From Eubacterium sp. UBA3279 (GTDB lineage: Bacteria > Bacillota > Clostridia > Lachnospirales > Lachnospiraceae): 36,312 nt of DNA. Below, piece after piece: positions 21,212-30,753 of this stretch. Within the stretch, counting starts at the first letter, position 1. Each line of letters begins with the position of its first letter. Both the position numbers and the translations under genes were made by a program. The notes under the pieces are model-generated. The model did no database searches and was not told the origin of the DNA. It was given only the letters and a program-made list of their open reading frames with translations. The stretch spans positions 1-36,312 of the forward strand of contig DETV01000109.1 of the NCBI GenBank assembly GCA_002361775.1, given 5' to 3'.

Positions 21212-23194
21212 ATGGATCAAAGACCTAATAATTATAATCAGGGACCGGGTGGACCCGGTCAAAATGGAAATGGGGGTCAGGGACCTCAAAACCCTAAAAA
21301 CAAATCATCACTGTTGGTGTTGCTGATCTGTGTACTGGCAACTTTATTAATCTGGACTTTGTTCAGTAATATTATCCAGAGTTCTACATCGAAAGAGATT
21401 ACGTATGATAAATTTGTAGAGATGTTGGAAAAAGGAAAAATCAAGTCAGTGGAATTGCAGGATGGAATGCTTACCATTGTGCCAAGTGAACAGAAAGTGG
21501 AAGGAATAGAATTTCAGTATTCTGTTACTGCCATGGAAGATGGGGATGCGCTGGTGGAAAGAATCCAGAAAGCAGAAGAAAAGACAGGTAAGAAGATTTC
21601 TTACAATGCTGTGCTTCCCGATCCCACAGGCTCTGTTATTTATACCATCGTAAGTTTGTTGATTCCTTTCGTACTTCTTATTGTGGGTATGAACTGGATC
21701 ATGCGGAAGATGAATAAGGGCGGCGGTATGATGGGCGGCGTGGGAAAAAGCAAAGCCAAAGCCTATGTACAGAAAGAGACAGGGGTTACTTTTAAAGATG
21801 TGGCAGGAGAAGACGAGGCAAAGGAATCTCTTCAGGAAGTAGTGGATTTTCTGCATAATCCGGTAAAATATACTACTATTGGCGCCAAGCTCCCCAAGGG
21901 GGCTCTTTTGGTGGGACCTCCCGGAACAGGTAAAACATTGCTGGCGAAAGCAGTGGCAGGGGAGGCTCATGTGCCGTTTTTCTCTCTGTCAGGTTCGGAT
22001 TTTGTGGAGATGTTCGTGGGAGTGGGCGCTTCCCGTGTCCGGGATCTGTTTGAGGAAGCAAAGAAAAATGCTCCCTGTATTATTTTTATAGATGAGATTG
22101 ATGCCATCGGTAAGAGCCGTGACAGTCGGTTTGGAGGCGGCAATGACGAAAGAGAACAGACTCTGAATCAGCTTCTGGCTGAAATGGATGGATTTGATTC
22201 TTCCAAGGGTATTTTGATACTTGCGGCAACAAATCGTCCGGAGATTCTGGATCCGGCGCTTCTTCGTCCGGGACGTTTTGACCGGAGAATTATTGTGGAA
22301 CGGCCAGATTTGAAGGGAAGGGTAAATATCCTGAAGGTACATTCCAAAGATGTTTCGTTGGATGAGAGTGTGGATCTGGATGCGATAGCTCTGGCAACTT
22401 CCGGCGCCGTAGGTTCTGATCTGGCAAATATGATCAACGAAGCGGCGATTTTGGCCGTAAAGAATGGAAGAAAAGCAGTTTCTCAGAAAGATCTGTATGA
22501 AGCGGTGGAAGTGGTTCTGGTGGGTAAAGAGAAAAAGGATAGAATTCTCAGCCAGGAAGAGAGAAAAATCGTATCTTACCATGAAGTGGGTCATGCGCTT
22601 TTGAGCGCTCTTCAAAAAGATGCAGAGCCGGTACAAAAGATTACGATTGTACCGAGAACTATGGGCGCTCTTGGTTATGTGATGCAGGTTCCGGAAGAAG
22701 AAAAATACCTGAATAGCAAGACGGAGCTGGAAGCGATGCTGGTAGGACTTCTGGCAGGTCGTGCAGCGGAGGAGATTGTATTTGGCAATGTGACCACAGG
22801 AGCTTCCAATGATATTGAGAAGGCTACCCAGATTGCAAGGGCAATGATCACCCAGTACGGAATGTCTGAGAAGTTTGGATTAATGGGACTGGCTTCTGTA
22901 GAAAGTCAGTATCTGAGTGGCCAGGCTACTTTAAATTGTGGGGATGCCACAGCCACAGAGATCGATCATGAAGTAATGATCATGCTGAAAAATGCATATG
23001 AACAGGCAAAGGATATTCTTGTTCAGCACAGAGAAGCGCTGGATAAAATTGCAGCCTTCCTCATTGAGAGAGAAACGATCACCGGTAAAGAATTTATGGA
23101 GATTCTCCATCAGGTGGAAGGGACAGAAGAAACGGAAAGTCATCCGGAGGAGATTTTGGAAGTTTCTGAAAACGAAAAGGGAGATATCGAGTAG
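21212..23194 (+). CDS. ftsH: ATP-dependent zinc metalloprotease FtsH
   Basis: This protein is 660 residues from ATG 21212, set by AAGGAGG at 21200-21206. It is a membrane-anchored AAA+ protease that degrades membrane and misfolded proteins as a hexamer. A Gly/Asn/Gln/Pro-rich cytosolic head (residues 1-31) precedes the first membrane helix (about 32-54). An external domain and the second helix (about 140-163) follow. The AAA module has Walker A GPPGTGKT (235-242), the pore loop FVEMFVGVGASRVRDLF, Walker B CIIFIDEIDAIG and an SRH region ending DPALLRPGRFDR. The protease site is HEVGH (457-461), a Val variant of the usual HEAGH. It is monocistronic. Confidence 0.98.
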   Translation: MDQRPNNYNQGPGGPGQNGNGGQGPQNPKNKSSLLVLLICVLATLLIWTLFSNIIQSSTSKEITYDKFVEMLEKGKIKSVELQDGMLTIVPSEQKVEGIEFQYSVTAMEDGDALVERIQKAEEKTGKKISYNAVLPDPTGSVIYTIVSLLIPFVLLIVGMNWIMRKMNKGGGMMGGVGKSKAKAYVQKETGVTFKDVAGEDEAKESLQEVVDFLHNPVKYTTIGAKLPKGALLVGPPGTGKTLLAKAVAGEAHVPFFSLSGSDFVEMFVGVGASRVRDLFEEAKKNAPCIIFIDEIDAIGKSRDSRFGGGNDEREQTLNQLLAEMDGFDSSKGILILAATNRPEILDPALLRPGRFDRRIIVERPDLKGRVNILKVHSKDVSLDESVDLDAIALATSGAVGSDLANMINEAAILAVKNGRKAVSQKDLYEAVEVVLVGKEKKDRILSQEERKIVSYHEVGHALLSALQKDAEPVQKITIVPRTMGALGYVMQVPEEEKYLNSKTELEAMLVGLLAGRAAEEIVFGNVTTGASNDIEKATQIARAMITQYGMSEKFGLMGLASVESQYLSGQATLNCGDATATEIDHEVMIMLKNAYEQAKDILVQHREALDKIAAFLIERETITGKEFMEILHQVEGTEETESHPEEILEVSENEKGDIE

Positions 23195-23203
23195 AATAAG
23201 GAG

Positions 23204-23248
23204 GCTGTCGCAGCAGGCATCGGAAGATGATTGCTGCGGGAGCTTTTT
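23204..23248 (+). terminator. ftsH terminator
   Basis: GGCTGTCGCAGCA pairs with TTGCTGCGGGAGC, with a small internal mismatch, and is followed by TTTTT. Confidence 0.85.
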
Positions 23249-23308
23249 CGTTACTGTTTATTTTGTTCACAGTGACACTTTTTTAGAAAGAGGGGTTGAT
23301 AAGATTAT

Positions 23309-25147
23309 ATGTTTGATATTCAGGAAGAACTGAAAAAACTTCCCGGAAAACCGGGAGTTTATATTATGCATGATGCAAAAGATGAAATCATTTATGTGGG
23401 CAAAGCGGTCAGTTTAAAAAACCGGGTACGGCAATATTTTCAGAGCAGCAGAAATCTGGGGATCAAGAAGGAGCAGATGGTACAGCAGATAGCCCGCTTT
23501 GAGTACATTATCACGGATTCGGAACTGGAAGCTCTGGTATTGGAGTGTAATCTGATCAAAGAACATCGCCCCAAGTACAATACCATGCTGAAAGATGATA
23601 AAAGTTATCCGTATATTAAGGTGACGGTGGATGAAGAGTATCCCCGTGTGTTATTTGCCCGTCGGCTGAAAAAAGATAAAGGAAAATATTTCGGTCCATA
23701 TACCAGTTCGGGAGCTGTAAAAGATTCGTTGGAGCTGATTCGAAAATTATATCATGTCCGTACCTGCAACAGAAATCTTCCCCGGGATATAGGGAAAGAA
23801 CGCCCCTGTTTATACTATCATATCAAACAGTGCAAAGCTCCCTGTCAGGGTTATGTGTCAAAAGAGGAATATCGGGAGCAGATAGATGGGGTATTGGATT
23901 TTCTTAACGGAGAATATAAAAAATTATTAAAAGAACTGGAGCAGAAAATGATGGAAGCTTCCGAAGAACTTCGGTTTGAAGAAGCGGGAGAATATCGGGA
24001 TCTGATAGAGAGTATTAAAAAAATCGGAGAACGGCAGAAAATTACCGGAAGTCAGGGAGAAGATAAAGATGTGATCGCTATGGCATCAGACGAAGAGGAT
24101 GCGGTGGTTCAGGTGTTTTTTGTGAGAGATGGGAAAATGATCGGCAGAGATCATTTTTATCTGAGGATAGCTGCAGATACAAGTCCAGGTCAGGTGTTGC
24201 TGAATTTTGTAAAACAGTTTTATGCCGGAACGCCTTTTATTCCAAGAGAGCTGATTTTGCAGGAGGAAATCGAGGAAATTCCGGTTTTAGAGGAATGGTT
24301 GTCGGAAAAAAGAGGACAGAAGGTGTATATCCGGGTGCCTAAAAAGGGGACAAAAGAAAAGCTGGTGGAACTGGCAGGAAAAAATGCACAGATGGTTCTT
24401 TCTCAGGACAAAGAAAAACTGAAGAGAGAAGAGGGCAGAACAATCGGAGCAATGAAGGAAATTGGAACGCTGTTGGGGCTGGAACAGATAAGCCGGGTGG
24501 AATCTTATGATATTTCCAATATCAGTGGTTTTGAGTCGGTGGGATCCATGGTGGTTTATGAGAAGGGAAAACCGAAACGAAGTGATTACAGAAAATTCAA
24601 GATTAAATCGGTGAAAGGTCCAGATGATTATGCCAGTATGGAAGAAGTTCTTTCCCGACGGTTTCAGAGAGGAATAAAAGAACGGGAAGAAGAGGAAAAA
24701 AGTGGTTTCAGTTATTTTCCGGATCTGATTCTTATGGATGGAGGAAAAGGGCAGGTTCATGTGGCAGAACAGGTGCTGAATAATCTGGGCATTTCTATTC
24801 CTGTATGTGGGATGGTAAAAGATGACAGCCATCGAACAAGGGGACTATATTTTCAGGACAGAGAAATTCCCATAGATCATTCCACGGAAGGATTTAAATT
24901 GATCACCAGGATTCAGGATGAAGTTCACCGTTTTGCTATAGAATATCATCGACTGCTCAGAAGTAAAGGGCAGATTCACTCCGTTTTGGATGATATTGAA
25001 GGAATAGGTCCTGCCCGGAAAAAGTCTCTGATGAGAGAGTTTAAGTCAATGGAAGCAATAAGGGATGCCTCGGTGGAAAAATTAAAAACGATTCCATCCA
25101 TGAATGAACAGGCGGCAAAAAAAGTGTACGAATTTTTTCATCAGTAA
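23309..25147 (+). CDS. uvrC: UvrABC excinuclease subunit C
   Basis: This 612-residue nucleotide-excision-repair nuclease cuts on both sides of a lesion after UvrB loading. The N-terminal GIY-YIG domain opens with KPGVYIMHDAKDEIIYVGKAVSLKNRV. The Cys-rich CNRNLPRDIGKERPCLYYHIKQCKAPC follows. A UVR motif (LKELEQKMMEASEELRFEEAGEYRDLI) at about residues 208-234 binds UvrB. The RNase H-like second nuclease region includes VESYDISNISG and LILMDGGKGQVHVA, and the C terminus has helix-hairpin-helix repeats (DDIEGIGPARKKSLM, LKTIPSMNEQAAKKVY). Length is normal. Confidence 0.98.
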   Translation: MFDIQEELKKLPGKPGVYIMHDAKDEIIYVGKAVSLKNRVRQYFQSSRNLGIKKEQMVQQIARFEYIITDSELEALVLECNLIKEHRPKYNTMLKDDKSYPYIKVTVDEEYPRVLFARRLKKDKGKYFGPYTSSGAVKDSLELIRKLYHVRTCNRNLPRDIGKERPCLYYHIKQCKAPCQGYVSKEEYREQIDGVLDFLNGEYKKLLKELEQKMMEASEELRFEEAGEYRDLIESIKKIGERQKITGSQGEDKDVIAMASDEEDAVVQVFFVRDGKMIGRDHFYLRIAADTSPGQVLLNFVKQFYAGTPFIPRELILQEEIEEIPVLEEWLSEKRGQKVYIRVPKKGTKEKLVELAGKNAQMVLSQDKEKLKREEGRTIGAMKEIGTLLGLEQISRVESYDISNISGFESVGSMVVYEKGKPKRSDYRKFKIKSVKGPDDYASMEEVLSRRFQRGIKEREEEEKSGFSYFPDLILMDGGKGQVHVAEQVLNNLGISIPVCGMVKDDSHRTRGLYFQDREIPIDHSTEGFKLITRIQDEVHRFAIEYHRLLRSKGQIHSVLDDIEGIGPARKKSLMREFKSMEAIRDASVEKLKTIPSMNEQAAKKVYEFFHQ

Positions 25148-25158
25148 CAACTGTTTTA

Positions 25159-25187
25159 TTGCAACCGGATATACCGTATGGTACAAT
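25159..25187 (+). promoter_or_regulatory. hprK promoter
   Basis: TTGCAA (25159-25164) and TACAAT (25182-25187) are 17 bp apart, in the gap between uvrC and hprK. Confidence 0.65.
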
Positions 25188-25234
25188 AAATACAATGAGA
25201 TTATATCAGAACTATTAGGAAAAGGAGATTTGAT

Positions 25235-26167
25235 ATGAAGGCTGTAAAATTGACCTACATGGTTGAAGAGATGAATCTGAAAAATCTCACACCAGATGTG
25301 GATATGGAGAAAATCCGTATCACTCTTCCTGACATCAACCGACCTGCTTTGCAGCTTACCGGGTATTTTGAGCATTTCGCTTCAGAACGTGTACAAATTA
25401 TCGGTTATGTGGAATATACATATCTGATGCACCTGGAAAAAGAAAAGAGACTTCGCTGTTTTGAAGAATTTATTTCAAAAAAAATTCCCTGTGTCATTTT
25501 TACGACTATGACAGAGCCAGATGCAGATATGTTGGAATTGGGAAAAAAATACGAGGTCCCGATACTGGGAACAGAGAGAACGACTTCTAATTTCATGGCA
25601 GAGATTATCCGTTGGCTGAATGTACAGTTGGCCCCCTGTATTTCCATCCATGGTGTGTTGGTGGACGTATATGGTGAAGGCGTACTGATCATGGGAGAAA
25701 GTGGTATCGGTAAGAGTGAGGCTGCTCTGGAACTTCTGAAGAGAGGACACCGTCTTGTCAGCGATGATGTGGTGGAGATCAGTAAAGTCAGCGATGTGAC
25801 GCTGGTGGGAACCGCACCGGATATTACCCGGCATTTTATTGAGCTGAGGGGAATAGGCATCATTGATGTGAAAACATTGTTTGGTGTGGAGAGTGTAAAA
25901 AACACCCAGTCCATTGACCTGGTGATCAAACTGGAAGAGTGGGATCGGGATAAAGAGTATGACCGCCTGGGATTAAAAGAAGAATACACAGAGATCTTAG
26001 GAAATAAGGTGGTATGTCATTCTCTTCCTATTCGTCCGGGAAGGAATCTGGCAGTGATCGTAGAATCAGCGGCTGTCAATCACAGACAGAAGAAGATGGG
26101 ATATAATGCGGCACAGGAATTATATAATCGGGTGCAGGCGAATTTGGCAAGAAAAAGGGAGGATTAA
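25235..26167 (+). CDS. hprK: HPr kinase/phosphorylase
   Basis: This 310-residue bifunctional enzyme phosphorylates and dephosphorylates Ser46 of HPr, the signal for carbon catabolite control through CcpA. HGVLVDVYGEGVLIMGESGIGKSE holds the conserved His (H139) and the Walker A loop (154-161). LVSDDVVEI carries the catalytic acidic pair, and HFIELRGIGIIDV (200-212) is the family signature. The ribosome site AAAGGAG precedes the ATG. It lies five bases upstream of a ROK glucokinase, so the pair joins glucose phosphorylation with carbon signalling. Confidence 0.98.
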   Translation: MKAVKLTYMVEEMNLKNLTPDVDMEKIRITLPDINRPALQLTGYFEHFASERVQIIGYVEYTYLMHLEKEKRLRCFEEFISKKIPCVIFTTMTEPDADMLELGKKYEVPILGTERTTSNFMAEIIRWLNVQLAPCISIHGVLVDVYGEGVLIMGESGIGKSEAALELLKRGHRLVSDDVVEISKVSDVTLVGTAPDITRHFIELRGIGIIDVKTLFGVESVKNTQSIDLVIKLEEWDRDKEYDRLGLKEEYTEILGNKVVCHSLPIRPGRNLAVIVESAAVNHRQKKMGYNAAQELYNRVQANLARKRED

Positions 26168-26172
26168 TAAAA

Positions 26173-27111
26173 ATGGCAGAATATTGTTTTGGAATTGATA
26201 TTGGTGGTACAACAGTAAAATGTGGTCTTTTTAAGACAGATGGCGAGTTATGTGATAAGTGGGAAATCGTAACCCGGACAGAGGATGGAGGAAAACAAAT
26301 TCTTCCGGATGTGGCTGCATCTATTCTGAAAAAAATGGAAGAAAAAGGTATTGCAAAAGAGCAGGTTTCCGGTGTGGGCGTAGGCGTTCCCGGTCCGGTA
26401 ATCAAAGAGAGAGAAGTATCCGTAGCTGTTAACCTTCACTGGGGTTACACCATGCTGGCAGATGAGCTGGAAGCTCTTCTGAATGGAATTTGTGTAAAAG
26501 TAGGAAATGATGCCAACGTAGCTGCTCTGGGCGAAATGTGGAAAGGCGGCGGAGAAGGTACAAGAAGCCTTGTTATGGTAACTTTGGGAACCGGTGTTGG
26601 CGGCGGAATTATTGTTGACGGAAAAATTGTAACAGGAGCCCATGGAGCAGGCGGTGAGATCGGACATGCCTGTGTTGATCCTTCTGAAACAGAATCCTGT
26701 AATTGTGGAAATAAGGGATGTCTGGAACAGATGGCTTCTGCAACAGGTATTGTACGTCTGGCAAAGAAGATTCTTGCTGTTGAGACAGAGCCTACAGTTT
26801 TGAATGCGGAAGATATCAGCGCTAAAGCAATTTTTGACGCATACAAAGAAGGAGATGCGACAGCAGCAAAAATCGTAGACCGCTTTGCAGAATATCTGGG
26901 AAATGCACTGGGAATTTTTGGATGCGTAGTAGATCCGGAAGTATTTGTAATTGGAGGCGGCGTATCAAAAGCAGGACAGCCTTTGATTGATGCAGTGAAA
27001 AAATACTATCAGAGAGATGCATTCCTCTCCTGTAAAGATACTCCTATTGTTCTTGCAAAACTGGATAACGATGCGGGAATCTTTGGAGCTGCAAAACTGG
27101 TAGTGGAATAA
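26173..27111 (+). CDS. glcK: ROK-family glucokinase
   Basis: This 312-residue protein starts five bases after hprK. It phosphorylates glucose with ATP. FGIDIGGTTVKCGLF is the phosphate-binding start. GVGVPGPV and VGNDANVAALGEMWKGGG hold the sugar-binding and catalytic Asp, and LGTGVGGGIIVDGKIVTGAHGAGGEIGHACVDP is the ROK signature. CNCGNKGCLEQ is the zinc-binding CxCGxxGCxE motif. No DNA-binding N terminus is present, so it is an enzyme and not a ROK repressor. Confidence 0.96.
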   Translation: MAEYCFGIDIGGTTVKCGLFKTDGELCDKWEIVTRTEDGGKQILPDVAASILKKMEEKGIAKEQVSGVGVGVPGPVIKEREVSVAVNLHWGYTMLADELEALLNGICVKVGNDANVAALGEMWKGGGEGTRSLVMVTLGTGVGGGIIVDGKIVTGAHGAGGEIGHACVDPSETESCNCGNKGCLEQMASATGIVRLAKKILAVETEPTVLNAEDISAKAIFDAYKEGDATAAKIVDRFAEYLGNALGIFGCVVDPEVFVIGGGVSKAGQPLIDAVKKYYQRDAFLSCKDTPIVLAKLDNDAGIFGAAKLVVE

Positions 27112-27117
27112 ACGAAA

Positions 27118-27209
27118 AATTCCAGATAGACGATAGCTGGAATTTAATATAGAAACAGAAAATATCCCATAGAAGTGAGTGTTATTTGCAAACTTCTATG
27201 GGATATTTT
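27118..27209. terminator. Paired hairpins between glcK and the PBP gene
   Basis: A first hairpin, AATTCCAG/CTGGAATT (27118-27145), follows glcK. A second is a perfect 17-bp stem: AAAATATCCCATAGAAG (27159-27175) with CTTCTATGGGATATTTT (27193-27209). The symmetric A and T ends suit termination of both convergent genes. Confidence 0.85.
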
Positions 27210-27240
27210 GTTGGTATTATTAAAATATGCCGAAGCAAAA

Positions 27241-29856
27241 TCAAGGCGTTGGTGGTGTTTCTGTTCCACCTTCCGGAGTGGCAGGAGGTGTGGAAGTTCC
27301 ATCGCCACCGGCTGGTGGAACTACAGTCACAGTTCCGTCTCCTCCTGTATTGGAATCTGAAGGCGCAGCAGTGTCACCGGGGTTTTCCCCGTTGGGAACT
27401 GTAGAATCACCGGGAACTGTTTCTGTACCCAGTCCTCCCAGCGGATCTTCTGTAGGTGTTGGAATCGGTGTCGGTTCCGGTGTGGGGGGAACATAATGTT
27501 GTGTACAGCGAGTAGTGGGAATCGTGGAAGAGTCAAAATACTCGGTTCTGGTACTGCATCCCAGACCAGCCAACAAGCCGCTTTCGCTGCAGATGGTAGC
27601 TTGCTGAACGTTGGAAGGAATCTCAAAATCAGCAGAGGGAAGTTCACTGTGAATTCTTCCCATTATTTTTTTCCACAGTGTTTTGTGGAAACTCTTACAT
27701 TCGTCTACCAATAATTCGTTGGTATCGGAACCGGCCCATACGGCACAGGTATAATAAGGTGTAAATCCGGCAAACCATACGTCACGGGTTGCAGATGTGG
27801 TACCTGTTTTACCTGCTACGGGCATATTATCTAATCTCAGATCACCACCAGTACCGCCTTCGTCATTGACAACGCTTTCCATGGCGCTGGTGAGAAGATA
27901 TGCGGTGCTGTCCCGGAAGACCTGTTCCGTCTCCGGTTCATTTTCCAGAAGGATATTGCCCTTATGATCTAACACTTTGGTATAAAAAACAGGTTTGATA
28001 TAGGTGCCTTTGTTGGCAATCGCCGCATAGGCAGCAGTCAGCTCCAAAGTGGAAACACCAGTGGTAATACCACCAAGAGCCGTAGGTTCCCGGGCATCAT
28101 CAAAAACCTGTCCGTTGATAACTTTATGATCAGTTACTTCTTCAAAGCCCAGTCGTTTCAGATAATTATAACCTACACGGGGAGTAAGATCACGAAAAGC
28201 CTGAATGGCAATGGTGTTACAGGAAACTTTGATGGCATCCCGGATAGTCATGGTTCCCCGGTAACCGCTGTAAGCATTTTTTACAGGGCGGTTGGTGTCT
28301 TCATAGGTGATTCCCTGATCCACATAAGTATCTGCCAGAGTCAGACTGAGATCATTGATCGCAGGTCCGTAAACAGCCAGAGGTTTAAAAGTAGAACCAG
28401 GCTGACGGTAGGTGTCGGTAGCCCGGTTGAGCGTGAGGCTGGCAGTTTTTTTGCCTCGGCCTCCCACAATGCCTTTTACATATCCGGTATGCTGATCAAT
28501 GATTACCATGGAAGACTGTGGCTGGGGAGAAAAACTGATTCTTTCCGCGACAATAGAATCTCCGTCTCCCATTATAGCTTCCTTGTACTGCTCTACGCAG
28601 GCGCGGGCTTCATCCTCTGTTTCAAAGAGAAGGTCAAACTGATCATCCACATGATCACGGAAATACAGACGCATCATTTCTTTACTGTAGTTTTGAGTCG
28701 TGCCATCTGCTTTTGTTACGGTGAGAGCCCAGTCCAGTCCTAACTGTGTGTTGGAAGGGAAATTCTCTTCATTCTGATATTCTTCATCCATAATAGCCTG
28801 AATATCCGGATCCTGAGTGGTGTAAATACTTAAACCGCCACTGTAGAGAGCATTTTGAGCCTGTACCTTTGTATACCCCAGTTCGGTTTGAAAATCGTTG
28901 ATCAACTGGGAGGTCAATTCATCTGTAAAGTAGGAATAGGGAGCGGCTGTCTGTTGAGTAGAATCAGTTTCCTTGATTCGTTCGTAGACATTGTCTGCCA
29001 AAGCTTCATCATGCTCTTCCTGGGTGATATACCCCTGTTCCAACATATTTTTTAATACTTTTTTTCTTCGTTCCGCATTTTTCTCCGGATGATTGATGGG
29101 ATTAAATGCGTAGGGATTTTGAGGAATCGCCGCAAGAACGGCACACTCTGACAGAGTAAGATCCTGAGAATTTTTACCAAAATATCTCTGTGCGGCAGCT
29201 TGTACCCCGTAAGTTCCTGCAGAAAGATTGATGGTGTTCAGATAATTTTCCAAAATAACACTTTTGGTATCCATACCTTCAGCAGTAAGAGAAGCTTCCA
29301 ATTGCAAAGCCAGATACTGTTCCTGAAATTTACGGATAAAACGCTCCACCTTTCCCTCATTTGTCCAGTTGGTGAAGACATTATTTTTTAATAACTGCTG
29401 GGTCAGTGTACTGGCTCCTTCGTTAAAATTGAATCCGCGGGATACACCGTTGACAAAGGCTCGAAGGATACCTCTTACATCAATACCGTTATGTTCATAG
29501 AAACGTTCATCTTCGATGGCAACAATGGCATGCTGCATATCAAGAGGAATCTTGTCTATAGAAACAGACATACGATTTGCCGTAGGGGCAGAAAGTTTTT
29601 GGAGCATATTGCCGTCGGCATCATATACAAAGGTGGCATTTCCGATTGGCATGATATTTACATCAGATATATCCGGTGAATTGTCAATGATCCCACGAAA
29701 AGCACCTATACCCATGCAGGTTATGATCACGCACACAGCGGCAAAGCTGAGAAAAAGCACGCGCAATATTGTGACACCGGCTTTATTTCCCATCCGGGAA
29801 GAAGTGGAATTCAGCTTCTCACGCTTTTTCTGCGTTGATTTTTTACCATAATTCAT
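27241..29856 (-). CDS. Class A penicillin-binding protein (PBP1A type)
   Basis: This 871-residue bifunctional cell-wall synthase has its ATG at 29856 (minus) behind AAAGGAGG. A short basic cytoplasmic start is followed by one membrane helix (about residues 28-52). The glycosyltransferase domain has AIVAIEDERFYEHNGID and GASTLTQQLLKN with the catalytic glutamates. The transpeptidase domain has PGSTFKP (active Ser in STFK), SCNT and KTGTTSATRD. The last roughly 80 residues are a Pro/Thr/Gly-rich tail (PTPEPTPIPTPTEDP and similar), likely unstructured and wall-exposed. It is divergent from the YigZ gene and convergent with glcK. Confidence 0.96.
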   Translation of the reverse strand: MNYGKKSTQKKREKLNSTSSRMGNKAGVTILRVLFLSFAAVCVIITCMGIGAFRGIIDNSPDISDVNIMPIGNATFVYDADGNMLQKLSAPTANRMSVSIDKIPLDMQHAIVAIEDERFYEHNGIDVRGILRAFVNGVSRGFNFNEGASTLTQQLLKNNVFTNWTNEGKVERFIRKFQEQYLALQLEASLTAEGMDTKSVILENYLNTINLSAGTYGVQAAAQRYFGKNSQDLTLSECAVLAAIPQNPYAFNPINHPEKNAERRKKVLKNMLEQGYITQEEHDEALADNVYERIKETDSTQQTAAPYSYFTDELTSQLINDFQTELGYTKVQAQNALYSGGLSIYTTQDPDIQAIMDEEYQNEENFPSNTQLGLDWALTVTKADGTTQNYSKEMMRLYFRDHVDDQFDLLFETEDEARACVEQYKEAIMGDGDSIVAERISFSPQPQSSMVIIDQHTGYVKGIVGGRGKKTASLTLNRATDTYRQPGSTFKPLAVYGPAINDLSLTLADTYVDQGITYEDTNRPVKNAYSGYRGTMTIRDAIKVSCNTIAIQAFRDLTPRVGYNYLKRLGFEEVTDHKVINGQVFDDAREPTALGGITTGVSTLELTAAYAAIANKGTYIKPVFYTKVLDHKGNILLENEPETEQVFRDSTAYLLTSAMESVVNDEGGTGGDLRLDNMPVAGKTGTTSATRDVWFAGFTPYYTCAVWAGSDTNELLVDECKSFHKTLWKKIMGRIHSELPSADFEIPSNVQQATICSESGLLAGLGCSTRTEYFDSSTIPTTRCTQHYVPPTPEPTPIPTPTEDPLGGLGTETVPGDSTVPNGENPGDTAAPSDSNTGGDGTVTVVPPAGGDGTSTPPATPEGGTETPPTP

Positions 29857-29936
29857 GTAAGTACCTCCTTTTATCCGTTTATTATAACAAATAACATTTT
29901 TTATTGAAACCCCTAAATAAAAAGTTCACATTTTCC

Positions 29937-29965
29937 TTGCATGGTGAAGAGAGGATTCTTATAAT
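29937..29965 (+). promoter_or_regulatory. Promoter of the YigZ-family gene
   Basis: TTGCAT (29937-29942) and TATAAT (29960-29965) are 17 bp apart. A leftward TATAAT for the PBP gene lies at 29881-29886 (minus), so the region is a divergent promoter pair. Confidence 0.65.
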
Positions 29966-30002
29966 GATAGGTAGAAAAACAGTATCTATAAGGAGAATTA
30001 CC

Positions 30003-30671
30003 ATGTTAGAGAGATATAAAACAATATATCAGGGAAATGTGGGAGAAATTATTGAAAAGAAATCCAGATTTATCGCTACGGTGCGACTGGTGGAGAATGA
30101 AGAAGAAGCGCTGGCATTTATTGAAGAAATGAGGAAAAAATATTGGAATGCTACGCATAATTGTTTTGCCTATGTGATAGGAGAACACCGGGAAATCGTC
30201 AGATGCAGCGATGACGGAGAGCCCAGTGGTACAGCGGGAAAGCCTATGCTGGATGTATTGCTGGGAGAAGAACTTTATAATACGGCGGTGGTGGTAACCC
30301 GATATTTTGGAGGGACGTTACTGGGAACCGGCGGATTGGTCCGGGCATATTCCAAGGCGGTACAGGAAGGGCTGGCGCAGAGCCGGATCATAGAAAAGCA
30401 GTATGGAACTATTCTTGAAATTGGTACAGATTATCAGGGGCTGGGTAAAATTCAGTACATAATCGGTGAAAATAAAATTCCTCTGTTGGATTCTCAGTAT
30501 ACAGATGTGGTAACATTACAGGTATTACTTCCGGTGGGAGATAAAGAAAGATTTGCGGCTGAACTGACAGAAGGAACAAATGGCCGCGCCAGAATAGAAG
30601 AAAAAGAAGAACTGTATTATGGTGTTCTGGAGGGTCAGGTATTACTGGGGGATGCATTGCGGGGAGAATAA
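30003..30671 (+). CDS. YigZ/IMPACT-family protein
   Basis: This protein is 222 residues from ATG 30003 (AAGGAG seven bases upstream); the reading frame extends further up but without a ribosome site. The N-terminal UPF0029 domain has SRFIATV, ATHNCFAYVIGE, RCSDDGEPSGTAGKPMLDVL and VVVTRYFGGTLLGTGGLVRAYSKAV, the family signature. The C-terminal DUF1949 domain (about 135-220) has an EF-G domain-like fold. Eukaryotic IMPACT regulates the Gcn2 kinase; the bacterial role is unsettled, possibly linked to translation. Confidence 0.93.
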   Translation: MLERYKTIYQGNVGEIIEKKSRFIATVRLVENEEEALAFIEEMRKKYWNATHNCFAYVIGEHREIVRCSDDGEPSGTAGKPMLDVLLGEELYNTAVVVTRYFGGTLLGTGGLVRAYSKAVQEGLAQSRIIEKQYGTILEIGTDYQGLGKIQYIIGENKIPLLDSQYTDVVTLQVLLPVGDKERFAAELTEGTNGRARIEEKEELYYGVLEGQVLLGDALRGE

Positions 30672-30695
30672 CATATGGACTGCGGGAAAGAATTC

Positions 30696-30736
30696 ATGAT
30701 TGTCGGGAAAGCTTCTTGTCAATTCCCGACAATCAT
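30696..30736. terminator. Two-way hairpin between the YigZ and cyclophilin genes
   Basis: ATGATTGTCGGGAA (30696-30709) pairs perfectly with TTCCCGACAATCAT (30723-30736). It sits between convergent genes. T tracts are poor, so termination strength is uncertain. Confidence 0.7.
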
Positions 30737-30753
30737 ATAAAATTCCTGAAAAA

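Noticed and set aside
27227..27496. Plus-strand Pro/Gly/Val-rich frame
   Set aside because: It is the antisense reading of the Pro/Thr-rich tail of the penicillin-binding protein.
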